A DNA stretch of 64,000 nucleotides, from contig CAZRBG010000016.1 in the NCBI GenBank assembly GCA_964598225.1, forward strand, positions 1 to 64,000. Reading direction: 5' to 3'. This DNA comes from SG8-4 sp964598225 (GTDB lineage: Bacteria; Planctomycetota; Phycisphaerae; Sedimentisphaerales; Anaerobacaceae). Below are positions 16,938 to 25,307 of the stretch, piece after piece (the first letter of the stretch is position 1; every line of letters begins with the position of its first letter). A program made the position numbers and the translations under genes. The notes under the pieces are model-generated. The model saw nothing but the letters and a program-made list of their open reading frames with translations. It did no database searches and had not been told where the DNA came from.

Positions 16938-18800
16938 ATGATCGGGCGAAGAACGATACTATACATAGTCGCGTCCGTCTTGATGACGCATTTTGCGGTC
17001 TGGGTACATGCGCTCGGCTCAGATGGGACATCGAGTGCTGACGATGCGAAGGTGCGATGGACATGCCTGATCTATGAAAAGACGCTGCAAAATCGAGCAA
17101 TCGGTCCGCAGGATCGGGATTCAAAGCCTGCCGAGAGCCTGTCTCTTTCCTGTAAGATAGAAATGACCGATCCCAGGTTACTGCTGGCAACGGTCCCAGG
17201 CGTAGTGATCGAGCGGATTACGGACGCTCGCGGCCACGAGCTAAAGGCCGGCCTGGGGGACTTTCAATCGGCAGGGATGTACCGGCAGGATTCATTTCTC
17301 ATCCACTGGTTGAAATTCAATCAGCAAATCGACGGAACAAGAGGCGCAGGGGGCAGGACCATGCGCTCACCGCCGCGATTGGCTTTGGACCCGCGATTGC
17401 GCGAGCAGGCCAAAGGAGGCATCAAGCTGATTAAGGGCCACTATACCGGACTGATGGCTGAGTCGATAGAATACGTTGATGTGCCGTTCAGAGCCGATGA
17501 CGAATGGATCCGCATCACTCCCGAACTGGAGATCAGAGTGCTCGAGGCCAGAAACGTCGCATCAATGCACCACTACAAGATAGAGCAACGTCCCATGATA
17601 AGACCTTTCCCGTCAGATTATTCCGTCGGAGATAGCTTTCCCAACAGGCTTGTATTGGCCGAACAAGTCGTTGTACGTAACAATTCAGGAGTGTCGGGCT
17701 TTGGCGGTGGTCTGTCCAGCGGCGGGACGGATGACAGCGAAAATAGGATTGGCACGTCCGCCGGTTCGGGAATCGGCCGGGCGGAGAAAATTCGATATGT
17801 TATCGCAGTCAATCCGGCTCACAAGAAAATCCCGTTCGAACTTAAAGATATCCCATTATCAGCTCTTGCAGACCCATCGAAGAATGGTAGGGCTACATCG
17901 CAAGCGGAATCGTCGATAAAGAAAAATCGCGGAAAATATTTCGACGTGCGCTGGACTTCGATCATCCACACGCAGAGGCTTTACAATCCGGCGATGTCCA
18001 AAAGAGGCCTGGACCAGACGTTGAAGCTTCACTGCGACGCCGAGGTACTCGACCCTGAAATTGTGCTGGGTACGTGTGAAACTCCGATAATCGAGAAGGT
18101 AACCGACGGCAAGGGGCGGCCTGTCGATATCAGGCCGGAAAGACCTCGCTCGCGTCGCATGTACTACAAAACACCGGAATATCGCAAGAGCGGCCCTGCA
18201 ACTCCGCCGTCAACTCTGGCTCAAATGTAGGGCAGAGCGAGGCTGGCGCTGGGGCTTCCGCTTAGGCAACGACACTGGTCACAGCGGGCAAGCAAACTGC
18301 AGCCGGTTCGAATGGTGATAGAGCTCGATCCCGGAGTTATCGGGCGAGGCCATAAAGAGATCGCGCAAGTCAAGGGGCATCTAAAATCACTGACGGCAGA
18401 GTCCTTTCGCAATGTCGAAGTGCCGTTTAAGACAGGCGCTAAATGGGTGCGTTTGACCTCGGATGTGGAGATTAAGGTAGCCCGGGCCTGGCACGACGGC
18501 TCCACTTATCGTTTTGATATTAGAGAGCGTTCCCGCACGCCGATGCGTCCGGGCCGGCTGTCGGTCAATAATCCGCTGCCGGATGGAATCACGGTAAGCC
18601 GTCGCTTTGACGGGCCTGGAGTGCCCGAAAAGGATCGATCCATTGTAAAGGGAGGCGATTCAATACCCATAAGTGCCGGCGGAAGAGGAAGCATCAGCTA
18701 TGGTCCCGATTCTGAAATAAAAAAGATCAACTATCGAATAGCAGTGTATCCGAAGCATCTGAAAGTCCCGTTCGAACTCGAGCGTATTCCGCTGCCTTGA
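16938..18800 (+). pseudogene. duplicated-domain exported protein interrupted by an in-frame TAG
   Basis: Two open stretches, 16938-18230 (430 residues) and about 18312-18800, lie in the same frame and are separated only by a TAG at 18228. Together they encode a protein of about 620 residues with a signal peptide and two copies of one domain. Copy 1 has VRWTCLIYEKTLQN, VIERITDARGHE, VDVPFRADDEWIRITPE and IPFELKDIPL. Copy 2 has VRWTSIIHTQRLYN, IIEKVTDGKGRP, VEVPFKTGAKWVRLTSD and VPFELERIPLP. The TAG falls inside copy 2, so the intact gene probably read through. Either a nonsense mutation or a sequence error; a real stop would leave a truncated protein. Function unknown. Confidence 0.7.
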
Positions 18801-18817
18801 TCTTAAACCAAACGGCG

Positions 18818-18905
18818 CACGGCAAAGTCGCGGAGGCACAGAGGGGCTAAGGCAAAAACACAAAAATGAAGAAGTCCCGCTTTGTGCCTCTGCGTCTTTG
18901 CCGTG
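18818..18905. repeat. inverted repeat with CACGGCAAAG arms
   Basis: CACGGCAAAGTCGCGGAGGC faces GCCTCTGCGTCTTTGCCGTG across about 40 bp with few mismatches. No gene lies between. With 19028-19179 it fills most of the 487-bp gap upstream of the sigma factor. Confidence 0.75.
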
Positions 18906-19027
18906 GCGAATTGAGAGCTATCCACGCATTCGATCTCGCTCAGTGGCTGCCACCCTTCGCATCGGCAACATTACTTCATAAGACTGGCATTGGGGGATTA
19001 TCTACCGTAGCTGCCACCTGCTCATTC

Positions 19028-19179
19028 TGTCATTTCGAGTGCAGCGCACCGAAGTCGAGACACGTAGCGAGGCGCGGAGCCTCGAAGGGAAATCTGGTTT
19101 GCTATTGTATAGCCTGTTTCGCTCGAATCCGGATTCCTCCACTTCATCCCGACTTTGTCGGGATTCCGGTCGGAATGAC
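19028..19179. repeat. dispersed TGTCATTTCGAG-type repeat
   Basis: Begins TGTCATTTCGAGTGCAGC, contains GGAAATCTGG and ends with CGGAATGAC. A relative with the same beginning, AGAAATCTGG core and GAGATGACA end is at 58034-58184. It lies just upstream of the ECF sigma gene; an open frame through it is not the true start of that gene. Confidence 0.7.
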
Positions 19180-19287
19180 TATGTCGGCCTTAAAGTAAAA
19201 GAATTTCAACAGAACATACGCTGCGCAACGGGCGGGTCTTTCGTCTATAATGGTGAAGTCTCAAAAACGCAGGCATCAGGAGATTTT

Positions 19288-19803
19288 TTGAGTAGCGGCG
19301 ATAAAGAGCTTCTGGAGTTGCTGGAAAGGTCCGGGGCGGAATTGTACACGCTCCTGACCAGGCTCACGCTGCGCGAAGATGTTGCCGAGGAACTTATGCA
19401 GGATTTATTCATAAAACTCAAGAATGCGAGAAGTGCCGCCAGGGCCGACAATCTCGACGCCTATGCCCGCCGGGCTGCGATAAACCTCGCTTTCGACTGG
19501 CGGCGAACGCGCAGGCGGGCTGTTGTCAGGTTCGGGAAGATAGCCGAGCCGGTTGCAGTCGGAACCTCGCCCCTGGGCAAAATGATACACTCGGAAGAGA
19601 TACAGCAAACGCTCAACGCGATAGCGCGTCTCAAGAAACCGGCCCGCGAAGTGCTGGTAATGCGATATATCCAGCAGCAATCATACAATGACATCGCCCG
19701 GCAGACGGGCAAGACGTCCCACCAGGTACGGGCAATATGTTCCAGGAGCATACGCCGCCTGCGTGTCATACTCGATTCTAATCACAAACAGTCGACGACA
19801 TAG
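19288..19803 (+). CDS. ECF-type RNA polymerase sigma factor
   Basis: A 171-residue sigma-70 family factor of ECF type. Region 2 spans LYTLLTRLTLREDVAEELMQ to RRAAINLAFDWRR; region 4 is ARLKKPAREVLVMRYIQQQS followed by the helix-turn-helix YNDIARQTGKTSHQVRAICS. I chose the TTG at 19288 because AGGAG lies 6 bp upstream; the longer in-frame extension runs into a dispersed repeat. Nine bp downstream lies a membrane protein that is probably its anti-sigma factor. It may direct transcription of this cluster. Confidence 0.9.
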   Translation: MSSGDKELLELLERSGAELYTLLTRLTLREDVAEELMQDLFIKLKNARSAARADNLDAYARRAAINLAFDWRRTRRRAVVRFGKIAEPVAVGTSPLGKMIHSEEIQQTLNAIARLKKPAREVLVMRYIQQQSYNDIARQTGKTSHQVRAICSRSIRRLRVILDSNHKQSTT

Positions 19804-19812
19804 GAGATAGAA

Positions 19813-20448
19813 ATGTCCAAAACAAATGAAGATAAGATTCGCGAACGCCTCGAAGCCCTCTCTAAGGCCGAGCCCACGAAAGAGGCTACCGACCACGCGA
19901 TGCAGAAAGTTCGTGATGTTCTGATTGAAGAGAAAGGTAGGGTGGGGCTTGCCCCACCGAGAATCGAGCGCTGTGGTGGGGCAAGCCCCACCCTACGGGT
20001 AATGAAATATGCCGCCGCGGCGGTACTGATGATCGGTCTGGGCTACCTCGGCGGGCGCCTCTCGGCTCCGGCGCCGGTTGACACCGATCAGCTCCGCGCG
20101 CAAATCGAAAGCTCGCTCAGAGCGTCTCTCGAACCGGCTATCAAAAGAGAACTGCTCGAAGAGATGGACACCCGCTGGGACTCGACGTTCGCCACAAAGA
20201 GCATCGAGTTGAAAGACGAGTTTCAACAGCAGGTCCGCCGCGATCTGATGGAGTTCGCTGCGCAGACTCTTACGTATGCAAATAACAGGACGGATGAGCG
20301 TCTGGCCGAACTCGTCCGGGTGATTCACGAAGCGCGGCTTCGGGACCGCCAGAGAACCGCCGAAGGTTTCCAGTATTTGGAATCGAATATCGAAAGCGGC
20401 ATGGTGGCGCTCGCCGCCCAGGCAACCGAGATGATGGATACACAATAG
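19813..20448 (+). CDS. probable membrane anti-sigma factor
   Basis: A 211-residue protein: cytosolic N-terminus of about 62 residues, one membrane segment (YAAAAVLMIGLGYLGG, about 65-80), then a long helical or coiled-coil exterior. The position 9 bp after an ECF sigma gene and the topology support an anti-sigma role, although no ZAS zinc motif is visible. Residues 42-62 (start GRVGLAPPR) are encoded by a palindromic repeat at 19937-19996 whose 60-bp length keeps the frame. The coding region is otherwise intact. Confidence 0.65.
   Translation: MSKTNEDKIRERLEALSKAEPTKEATDHAMQKVRDVLIEEKGRVGLAPPRIERCGGASPTLRVMKYAAAAVLMIGLGYLGGRLSAPAPVDTDQLRAQIESSLRASLEPAIKRELLEEMDTRWDSTFATKSIELKDEFQQQVRRDLMEFAAQTLTYANNRTDERLAELVRVIHEARLRDRQRTAEGFQYLESNIESGMVALAAQATEMMDTQ
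19937..19996. repeat. palindromic repeat embedded in frame in a gene
   Basis: GTAGGGTGGGGCTTGCCCC and its inverse GGGGCAAGCCCCACCCTAC are separated by about 17 bp. The 60-bp element lies inside the anti-sigma-like gene and adds exactly 20 codons without a stop. Related arms are at 62540-62562 and about 61004-61019. Confidence 0.9.
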
Positions 20449-20452
20449 ATGG

Positions 20453-20480
20453 CAGGATGGGCAACTCGTTGCCCATCCTG
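20453..20480. repeat. 28-bp palindrome, CAGGATGGGCAAC family
   Basis: CAGGATGGGCAACTCGTTGC and on to CCATCCTG is a nearly perfect palindrome directly after the anti-sigma stop codon. The same core, TGGGCAACAAGTTGCCCATCC, occurs in frame in the next gene at 21174-21199. It might form a transcript hairpin but lacks a T run. Confidence 0.85.
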
Positions 20481-20502
20481 TTAATCGTGCGAATTCTACG
20501 GA

Positions 20503-20576
20503 ATTGTCATTCCTGCGAAGGCAGGAATCCAGATGCTCGCGAACAAATAGATTCCTGCCTTCGCAGGAATGACAAT
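20503..20576. repeat. REP-like palindrome, TCATTCCTGCG family
   Basis: TTGTCATTCCTGCGAAGGC faces its inverse across about 20 bp. Same family as 5544-5612. It lies in the gap before the Gly-rich secreted protein gene. Confidence 0.85.
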
Positions 20577-20610
20577 GAATAACAGCTCTCAGAATTGAAA
20601 GGAACATAAA

Positions 20611-22101
20611 ATGAAATTCTCAACTCGAACGATTATTGCTCTCCTCGTTTTTGGTATGGCAACATATGGCACTGAAGACACGCGGGGTGATTTCGGCACA
20701 GGGCCTATCAGGCATACTATTTCCGGCAACACCGGCATAGGCGGCGTATTGATGAAAGGCCCGCCAAGTCAAATGGGTGTCACACCTGTCTCGGACGAGA
20801 ACGGCAACTACAGCTTCCAGGTCGCCTATGGCTGGAGCGGAACGGTGACGCCAACAAAAGAAGGTTATGCCTTCGAACCCACCTCAAGGGAATATACTAA
20901 GGTAACCGGCAATCAAGAAAACGATAACTACAGACCCAGACCGATCACCTACACCATTGCCGGCAATGCCGGCGCAGAAGGCGTATTGATGAAAGGCCTG
21001 CCGGGCCATGTGGTCACCGATGAAAGAGGCCGCTACAGCGTTAGTGTCCCATACCACTGGAGCGGCGCGGTCGTACCGGAGAAGAAAGATTACACCTTCG
21101 AACCGCCCTATCGAGAATACATTCGGATCATAGGAAGCAACAGCAGCGGAGACTACGATGCCAAGCCTCGGCAGCATGGGCAACAAGTTGCCCATCCTAC
21201 GTTTGAGTCCAGACCGGATGCGCCATGGCGGTTTGAGAATGGGAGGTGGGAGTCAACAAGGGGGGGGAGGGCTTCAAGACGCTCCGCGGGATACAGGCCG
21301 TCGATTCGTTCGGGGGGGCGGAAAGTGCTTGTGATTCCGGCCGGGGAGGTTAAGGCTAAGGAGCTTGCCGAGACGATTGAGGATATGCACGTCATGTCGC
21401 ATATTCTGGACGAGCAGTTCAAGCAGAAGCGACGAGTTCAGGGAATGTTCACCGATTTCGGCGCGTTCTTCGGGCGAGACAGCCGCAATACCGAAGCCAC
21501 ATACCTCCAGGGCTACGGCGTGCTCTTCTTGATGGAGGTGAATTTCGCATTTTCACCGACGCCTAAGCGACAGGCACGAGATCCGAACAGAACGACCGAA
21601 GCCGTCGATTCGACCTGGCAGCGGGCCCGGCAGGAGGTTTTCTCGCCGGGAAGTTCATCCGCTATGGGAGAAGAGGACTCGGAGCGCGATTACGACGCCC
21701 AGATGGTCGAGGAACTGAAGAAGGAACTCGTCGAATCTCTGCGGCACGCAAGCAACATTCGCAATGTCGAGCCTACTGAGTGGGTAATACTCACAGTCAT
21801 CGGCGGGCAGCGACAGTTCGGCATGAGCTTCGGCGGCGGCATGTCGGGATTCGGAGGCTCGGGTGGTTCCTCAGGTGGCGGGGGCGGCTACGGCGGCGGC
21901 GGATTCATGATGGGCGGTCATGGCGGAATGGGCGGCGGTACGGGCGGTATGTACGGCGGGACGACAGCGTATAGCGGAGCCACAGTTTCGACCTCTACAG
22001 TTCTGACAATCCGGGCCAAAAAATCCGATGTCGGCGACTTCGCTGAGGGACGGACGGACCTCGAACAATTCCGGAAATCTGTACAGATATTCATGTACTG
22101 A
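20611..22101 (+). CDS. secreted Gly-rich protein with two SpaA/carboxypeptidase-regulatory-like repeats
   Basis: A 496-residue exported protein. After a signal peptide come two tandem repeats of about 80 residues: IRHTISGNTGIGGVLMKG to YAFEPTSREYTKV, and ITYTIAGNAGAEGVLMKG to YTFEPPYREYIRI, resembling a carboxypeptidase-regulatory (Greek-key) fold. A middle domain (about 230-395) is unrecognised. A Gly/Ser-rich tail (SGGGGGYGGGGFMMGGHGGM) precedes a last segment STVLTIRAKKSDVGDFAEG. A short palindromic repeat adds QHGQQVAHP at about 188-196. It is the third gene after the sigma and anti-sigma pair and is probably in their regulon. Confidence 0.7.
   Translation: MKFSTRTIIALLVFGMATYGTEDTRGDFGTGPIRHTISGNTGIGGVLMKGPPSQMGVTPVSDENGNYSFQVAYGWSGTVTPTKEGYAFEPTSREYTKVTGNQENDNYRPRPITYTIAGNAGAEGVLMKGLPGHVVTDERGRYSVSVPYHWSGAVVPEKKDYTFEPPYREYIRIIGSNSSGDYDAKPRQHGQQVAHPTFESRPDAPWRFENGRWESTRGGRASRRSAGYRPSIRSGGRKVLVIPAGEVKAKELAETIEDMHVMSHILDEQFKQKRRVQGMFTDFGAFFGRDSRNTEATYLQGYGVLFLMEVNFAFSPTPKRQARDPNRTTEAVDSTWQRARQEVFSPGSSSAMGEEDSERDYDAQMVEELKKELVESLRHASNIRNVEPTEWVILTVIGGQRQFGMSFGGGMSGFGGSGGSSGGGGGYGGGGFMMGGHGGMGGGTGGMYGGTTAYSGATVSTSTVLTIRAKKSDVGDFAEGRTDLEQFRKSVQIFMY
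21174..21199. repeat. palindrome embedded in frame in the Gly-rich protein gene
   Basis: CATGGGCAACAAGTTGCCCA sits inside the coding region at the join between the second repeat and the middle domain. It matches the palindrome at 20453-20480 and is translated as QHGQQVAHP. Confidence 0.85.
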
Positions 22102-22203
22102 ACCTGCGCCAGGAAGCAACGCTGATGATGATGGGCCTGCTAAACTGATTCTCTCTATCGTCATCAACCTGGTTCGAGAAGAACGATCTGCAAATCGAAT
22201 ATT

Positions 22204-22228
22204 GGCCGGGTCTGTTGGCCCGGTCTTT
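22204..22228 (+). terminator. probable intrinsic terminator
   Basis: GGCCGGG and CCCGGTC pair with one G-T wobble across an 8-nt loop, followed by a short T run. It lies 100 bp after the Gly-rich protein gene. Confidence 0.5.
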
Positions 22229-22388
22229 ACTTATGCGCTTGCTGAATCTAATAATATATTTGCTTCTAATCCGGATTTATTTTGACGATTGTGTCTATTT
22301 TCGCTATCGTGATGCGCCCTTAGAGGGGAACCGAAATATGTAAAGCAGCGTATATCAACCTGTCATAAGTCGTGTTGAAAGGCACAGT

Positions 22389-24260
22389 TTGGCGCAGTTG
22401 AAGAAAGAACTCGGTTTGCCTGACGTATTCGCCGTCGCTGCTGGAGCTATGATAAGTTCGGGTCTGTTTGTTCTGCCCTCTATCGCCTACACCAAGGCCG
22501 GGCCGGCTGTGGTGTTATCTTATCTTCTAGCTTCGTTTTTGGTGATTCCCAGTCTCCTGAGCCAGATCGAGCTGGCGACCGCGATGCCGCGAGCGGGCGG
22601 AACATATTTCTACGTCGAACGGAGCCTGGGGTCGATCTGGGGTCTTTTCGGCGGGCTTGCAAACTGGTTTTCCGTCGCTTTGAAGAGCGCTTTTGCCGTG
22701 GTGGGCATGGCTGTGCTCATAGAGATTGTACTGCACGAGGCGTTTGGGGTGAAGGTGTTGCCGTGGCACCTCAAGGCCCTGGGCGTAACCTGCTGTCTCG
22801 GATTTATGGCTATCAATATCTTCAGCGTCAAACACACGAGCAGACTTCAGACCTGGCTCGTGGGAATATTGGTAGCGCTGCTCGTTTTCTTCGTCATCCT
22901 CGGCGCCGGGGAAACAGAAGCCGTCAGGTACAAGGGATTTCTCGAAAGGGGCTGGCCGGCTGTGTTCGCAACTGCGGGTTTGGTCTTCGTCAGCTTCGGC
23001 GGATTAACCAAGGTTGTCAGCATCGCCGAGGAGGTAAAGAATCCCGGCAGAAACCTTCCGCTGGGCATGTTGCTGGCGTGGGGAATTGTGGCCCTGCTGT
23101 ACGTAGCGGTCGTAGCAGTGACGGTCGGCCTGGTGGATGGCGAAGAACTTGGCGAGAGCCTCGCGCCGGTATCCCTGGCGGCGGGTAAATTTCTCGGTCC
23201 GGCCGGTTTTGCCGCTCTTGGCCTTGCGGCGGTGGCGGCATTCATCACGACCGCCAACGGCGGGATTCTTGCATCATCACGTTATCCGATGGCGATGAGC
23301 AGAGATCGGTTGCTGCCCCCGGTGCTGGGCCGGGTCAGCGACAGATTCTCAACGCCTCACGTCGCCGTACTTCTGACCGGCACGTTTATGATCGCGGCAA
23401 TAGTATTCTTTGACATCGAAGTGCTGGTCAAAACCGCATCGACGCTGATGCTGATTCTTTTCATTCTCATCAATGTCAGTGTTATTATGATGCGCGAGAG
23501 CAGGATACAAAGTTACAGACCCAGGTTCAAATCGCCGTTGTACCCGTACATTCATATTTTCACCATTGTCGCCTACGTTGCCTTGATCGTCGATATGGGC
23601 CTGGTGCCGCTGTCGATTACCGTCGGTTTCATTTGCCTCAGCGTCGCCTGGAATCGGCTATACGTTTGCCGCAGAGTCAACAGAGCTTCGGCGGCCATGC
23701 ACATCGTCGAGCGAGTCACCGACAGAGCGCTTCAAACAGTCACCCTCGAAACCGAGCTGAGAGACATTCTGCTCGAACGGGACGAGGTCATCCAAGACCG
23801 CTTCGACAAGCTGATAAGAGAATGCCGTATACTCGACATCCAGGGGCGAAAAAACGCCGAAGACAGTTTCCGGAAAATCTCCGAAATCCTTGCCGAGAGA
23901 GTCGATAGCGACCGGCACGTGCTCTTCGAAAAATTCCTGCGTCGCGAAACCGAAGGCGGCACGATTATCCAGCCGGGATTCGCCATCCCGCATATTGTGG
24001 TTGACGGTCAACACAAATTCGACATTATGCTCGTCCGCGCAAAAGACGGCATAGAATTCAAAGGCACAGACGAGCCGGTCAGAGTCATGTTCGTTCTCGT
24101 AGGCAGCAAAGATGAGAGAAACTATCACCTTCGCGCTCTGATGGCGATCGCCCAGATTGCTCAGGAAAAGGATTTCGAGCAGCGCTGGCTCGCGGCAAGA
24201 GACACAGAAGCAATCAGAAACCTGATCCTCCTCTCAACAAGACGACGCGAAAGCAATTAG
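22389..24260 (+). CDS. APC-superfamily permease fused to a PTS EIIA-like domain
   Basis: A 623-residue fusion. Residues 1-430 form a 12-helix amino acid/polyamine/organocation permease; GAMISSGLFVLPS is the APC TM1 motif. A linker helix leads to a C-terminal EIIA type-2 (fructose/nitrogen type) domain of about 140 residues with GFAIPHIVV, where H535 matches the phosphorylated histidine. EIIA-like domains on permeases may gate transport according to PTS phosphorylation or bind a regulator (inference). The start is a TTG at 22389 with GAAAGG upstream; no upstream in-frame ATG is visible. The gene is alone in its direction, and a small reverse gene starts just past its end. Confidence 0.88.
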   Translation: MAQLKKELGLPDVFAVAAGAMISSGLFVLPSIAYTKAGPAVVLSYLLASFLVIPSLLSQIELATAMPRAGGTYFYVERSLGSIWGLFGGLANWFSVALKSAFAVVGMAVLIEIVLHEAFGVKVLPWHLKALGVTCCLGFMAINIFSVKHTSRLQTWLVGILVALLVFFVILGAGETEAVRYKGFLERGWPAVFATAGLVFVSFGGLTKVVSIAEEVKNPGRNLPLGMLLAWGIVALLYVAVVAVTVGLVDGEELGESLAPVSLAAGKFLGPAGFAALGLAAVAAFITTANGGILASSRYPMAMSRDRLLPPVLGRVSDRFSTPHVAVLLTGTFMIAAIVFFDIEVLVKTASTLMLILFILINVSVIMMRESRIQSYRPRFKSPLYPYIHIFTIVAYVALIVDMGLVPLSITVGFICLSVAWNRLYVCRRVNRASAAMHIVERVTDRALQTVTLETELRDILLERDEVIQDRFDKLIRECRILDIQGRKNAEDSFRKISEILAERVDSDRHVLFEKFLRRETEGGTIIQPGFAIPHIVVDGQHKFDIMLVRAKDGIEFKGTDEPVRVMFVLVGSKDERNYHLRALMAIAQIAQEKDFEQRWLAARDTEAIRNLILLSTRRRESN

Positions 24261-24614
24261 CTAATCGTCAGGTTTTGAAGAAAATGTGAATCTGTTGCTT
24301 TTTGGTTCTTCAATATTCAGGCCGGTCAAATCAGCAAATTTCCCCAACTTGGTAATATCATACGTATGAAAATATTTCGCCTTGATACGTTGTGCCGTGG
24401 CCAAATGAACATCTTCGTCTTTTTCGCCAATTCCTTTGACGGTTGCAATGGCACTGCCCCCTTCCAAGCTCTCTATATACCATTCAATCGAAGATTCTTT
24501 GGCAACATCGTTATGAAAGCCCTTGATTAAGTTGAAGAATTCACGCATGGCCTTGGAGAAGTCGCGCAATGAAACATCTCCATTTAGAGCAAGTGTAATC
24601 GTATCTTTTGTCAT
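24261..24614 (-). CDS. small hypothetical protein
   Basis: A 117-residue soluble protein beginning MTKDTITLALNGDVSLRDFS. I chose the third in-frame start because AGGTG lies 6 bp upstream. It shares the style of small proteins beginning TLALxGDVxLxxF found in several phyla, with no known function. It ends where the permease-EIIA gene ends on the other strand (tail-to-tail, 0 bp). Confidence 0.6.
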   Translation of the reverse strand: MTKDTITLALNGDVSLRDFSKAMREFFNLIKGFHNDVAKESSIEWYIESLEGGSAIATVKGIGEKDEDVHLATAQRIKAKYFHTYDITKLGKFADLTGLNIEEPKSNRFTFSSKPDD

Positions 24615-25307
24615 AGCCATCACCTTACTCGTTCTTATGCTAATTCCATTGATTTCTGATATAGCGGCCTTCTATCTTAGGCTTCGCTCAGCAACACAGA
24701 AACAGTCATTCCATAGCTGTACTTACTTATATTATACCAGAAATCGAACTCATACAAACACCTATAGAGATGTTTTTGCTAACAACATGGCGAAATCCAC
24801 CTTATAATAGTCTGTCTTAACAAGTTACAACACACTAATTGATATTTGTGTATTTGCCCATTTACGTCTAGGCCCAGGCTAAGATTTGTTAATTTGTGAT
24901 TGAATTCTCGTCTTAGCGTCCTATAAGCCTATAAACCTTTAGTAGTAACCACCGAAGTTCTATCGACTTTATCCCACATGAACTCTTTAGGGTTTTTCCA
25001 GATAACTTGCGGATCATAAGAATCAGCTCTCCAGACCTCGAGGTTCTTAGGTTAGTCGCTACTGCATAAGTCGCACTCGACATCGATTCTCAGTTGACTT
25101 CTGAGATAGATTTCAAGACGGTCGGCGAAAACGCCGAAAAACGGATCGACGGCTAAAAAAAGCGTTGCGCCTGAGACGCAGGCCGGCACTTTTATATGTA
25201 TGAATCAGGAGTTCGTTGGTGCTCTTATGGCCCTACAGACAAGAAAAGACAGCAGAAGGAACCGGCAAGAAACGCAAAACCTTAATTTTTTAGTGAGGAA
25301 TGGTACA
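24615..25307. other. 693-bp divergent intergenic region
   Basis: A mostly A+T-rich region with no open frame that I trust. Around 25111-25195 it becomes G+C-rich, with possible small hairpins such as CGGCGAAAACGCCG and TGCGCCTGAGACGCA just before the secreted dockerin gene. This could be a structured leader; it does not clearly match a riboswitch I know. Confidence 0.4.

Noticed and set aside
19039..19287. N-terminal extension of the ECF sigma gene
   Set aside because: It lies in a dispersed repeat and does not resemble region 2; the TTG at 19288 has a proper Shine-Dalgarno sequence.
25080..25200. G+C-rich hairpin region considered as a cyclic-di-GMP riboswitch
   Set aside because: The conserved GEMM core and tetraloop-receptor signatures could not be identified; only small unrelated hairpins are visible.
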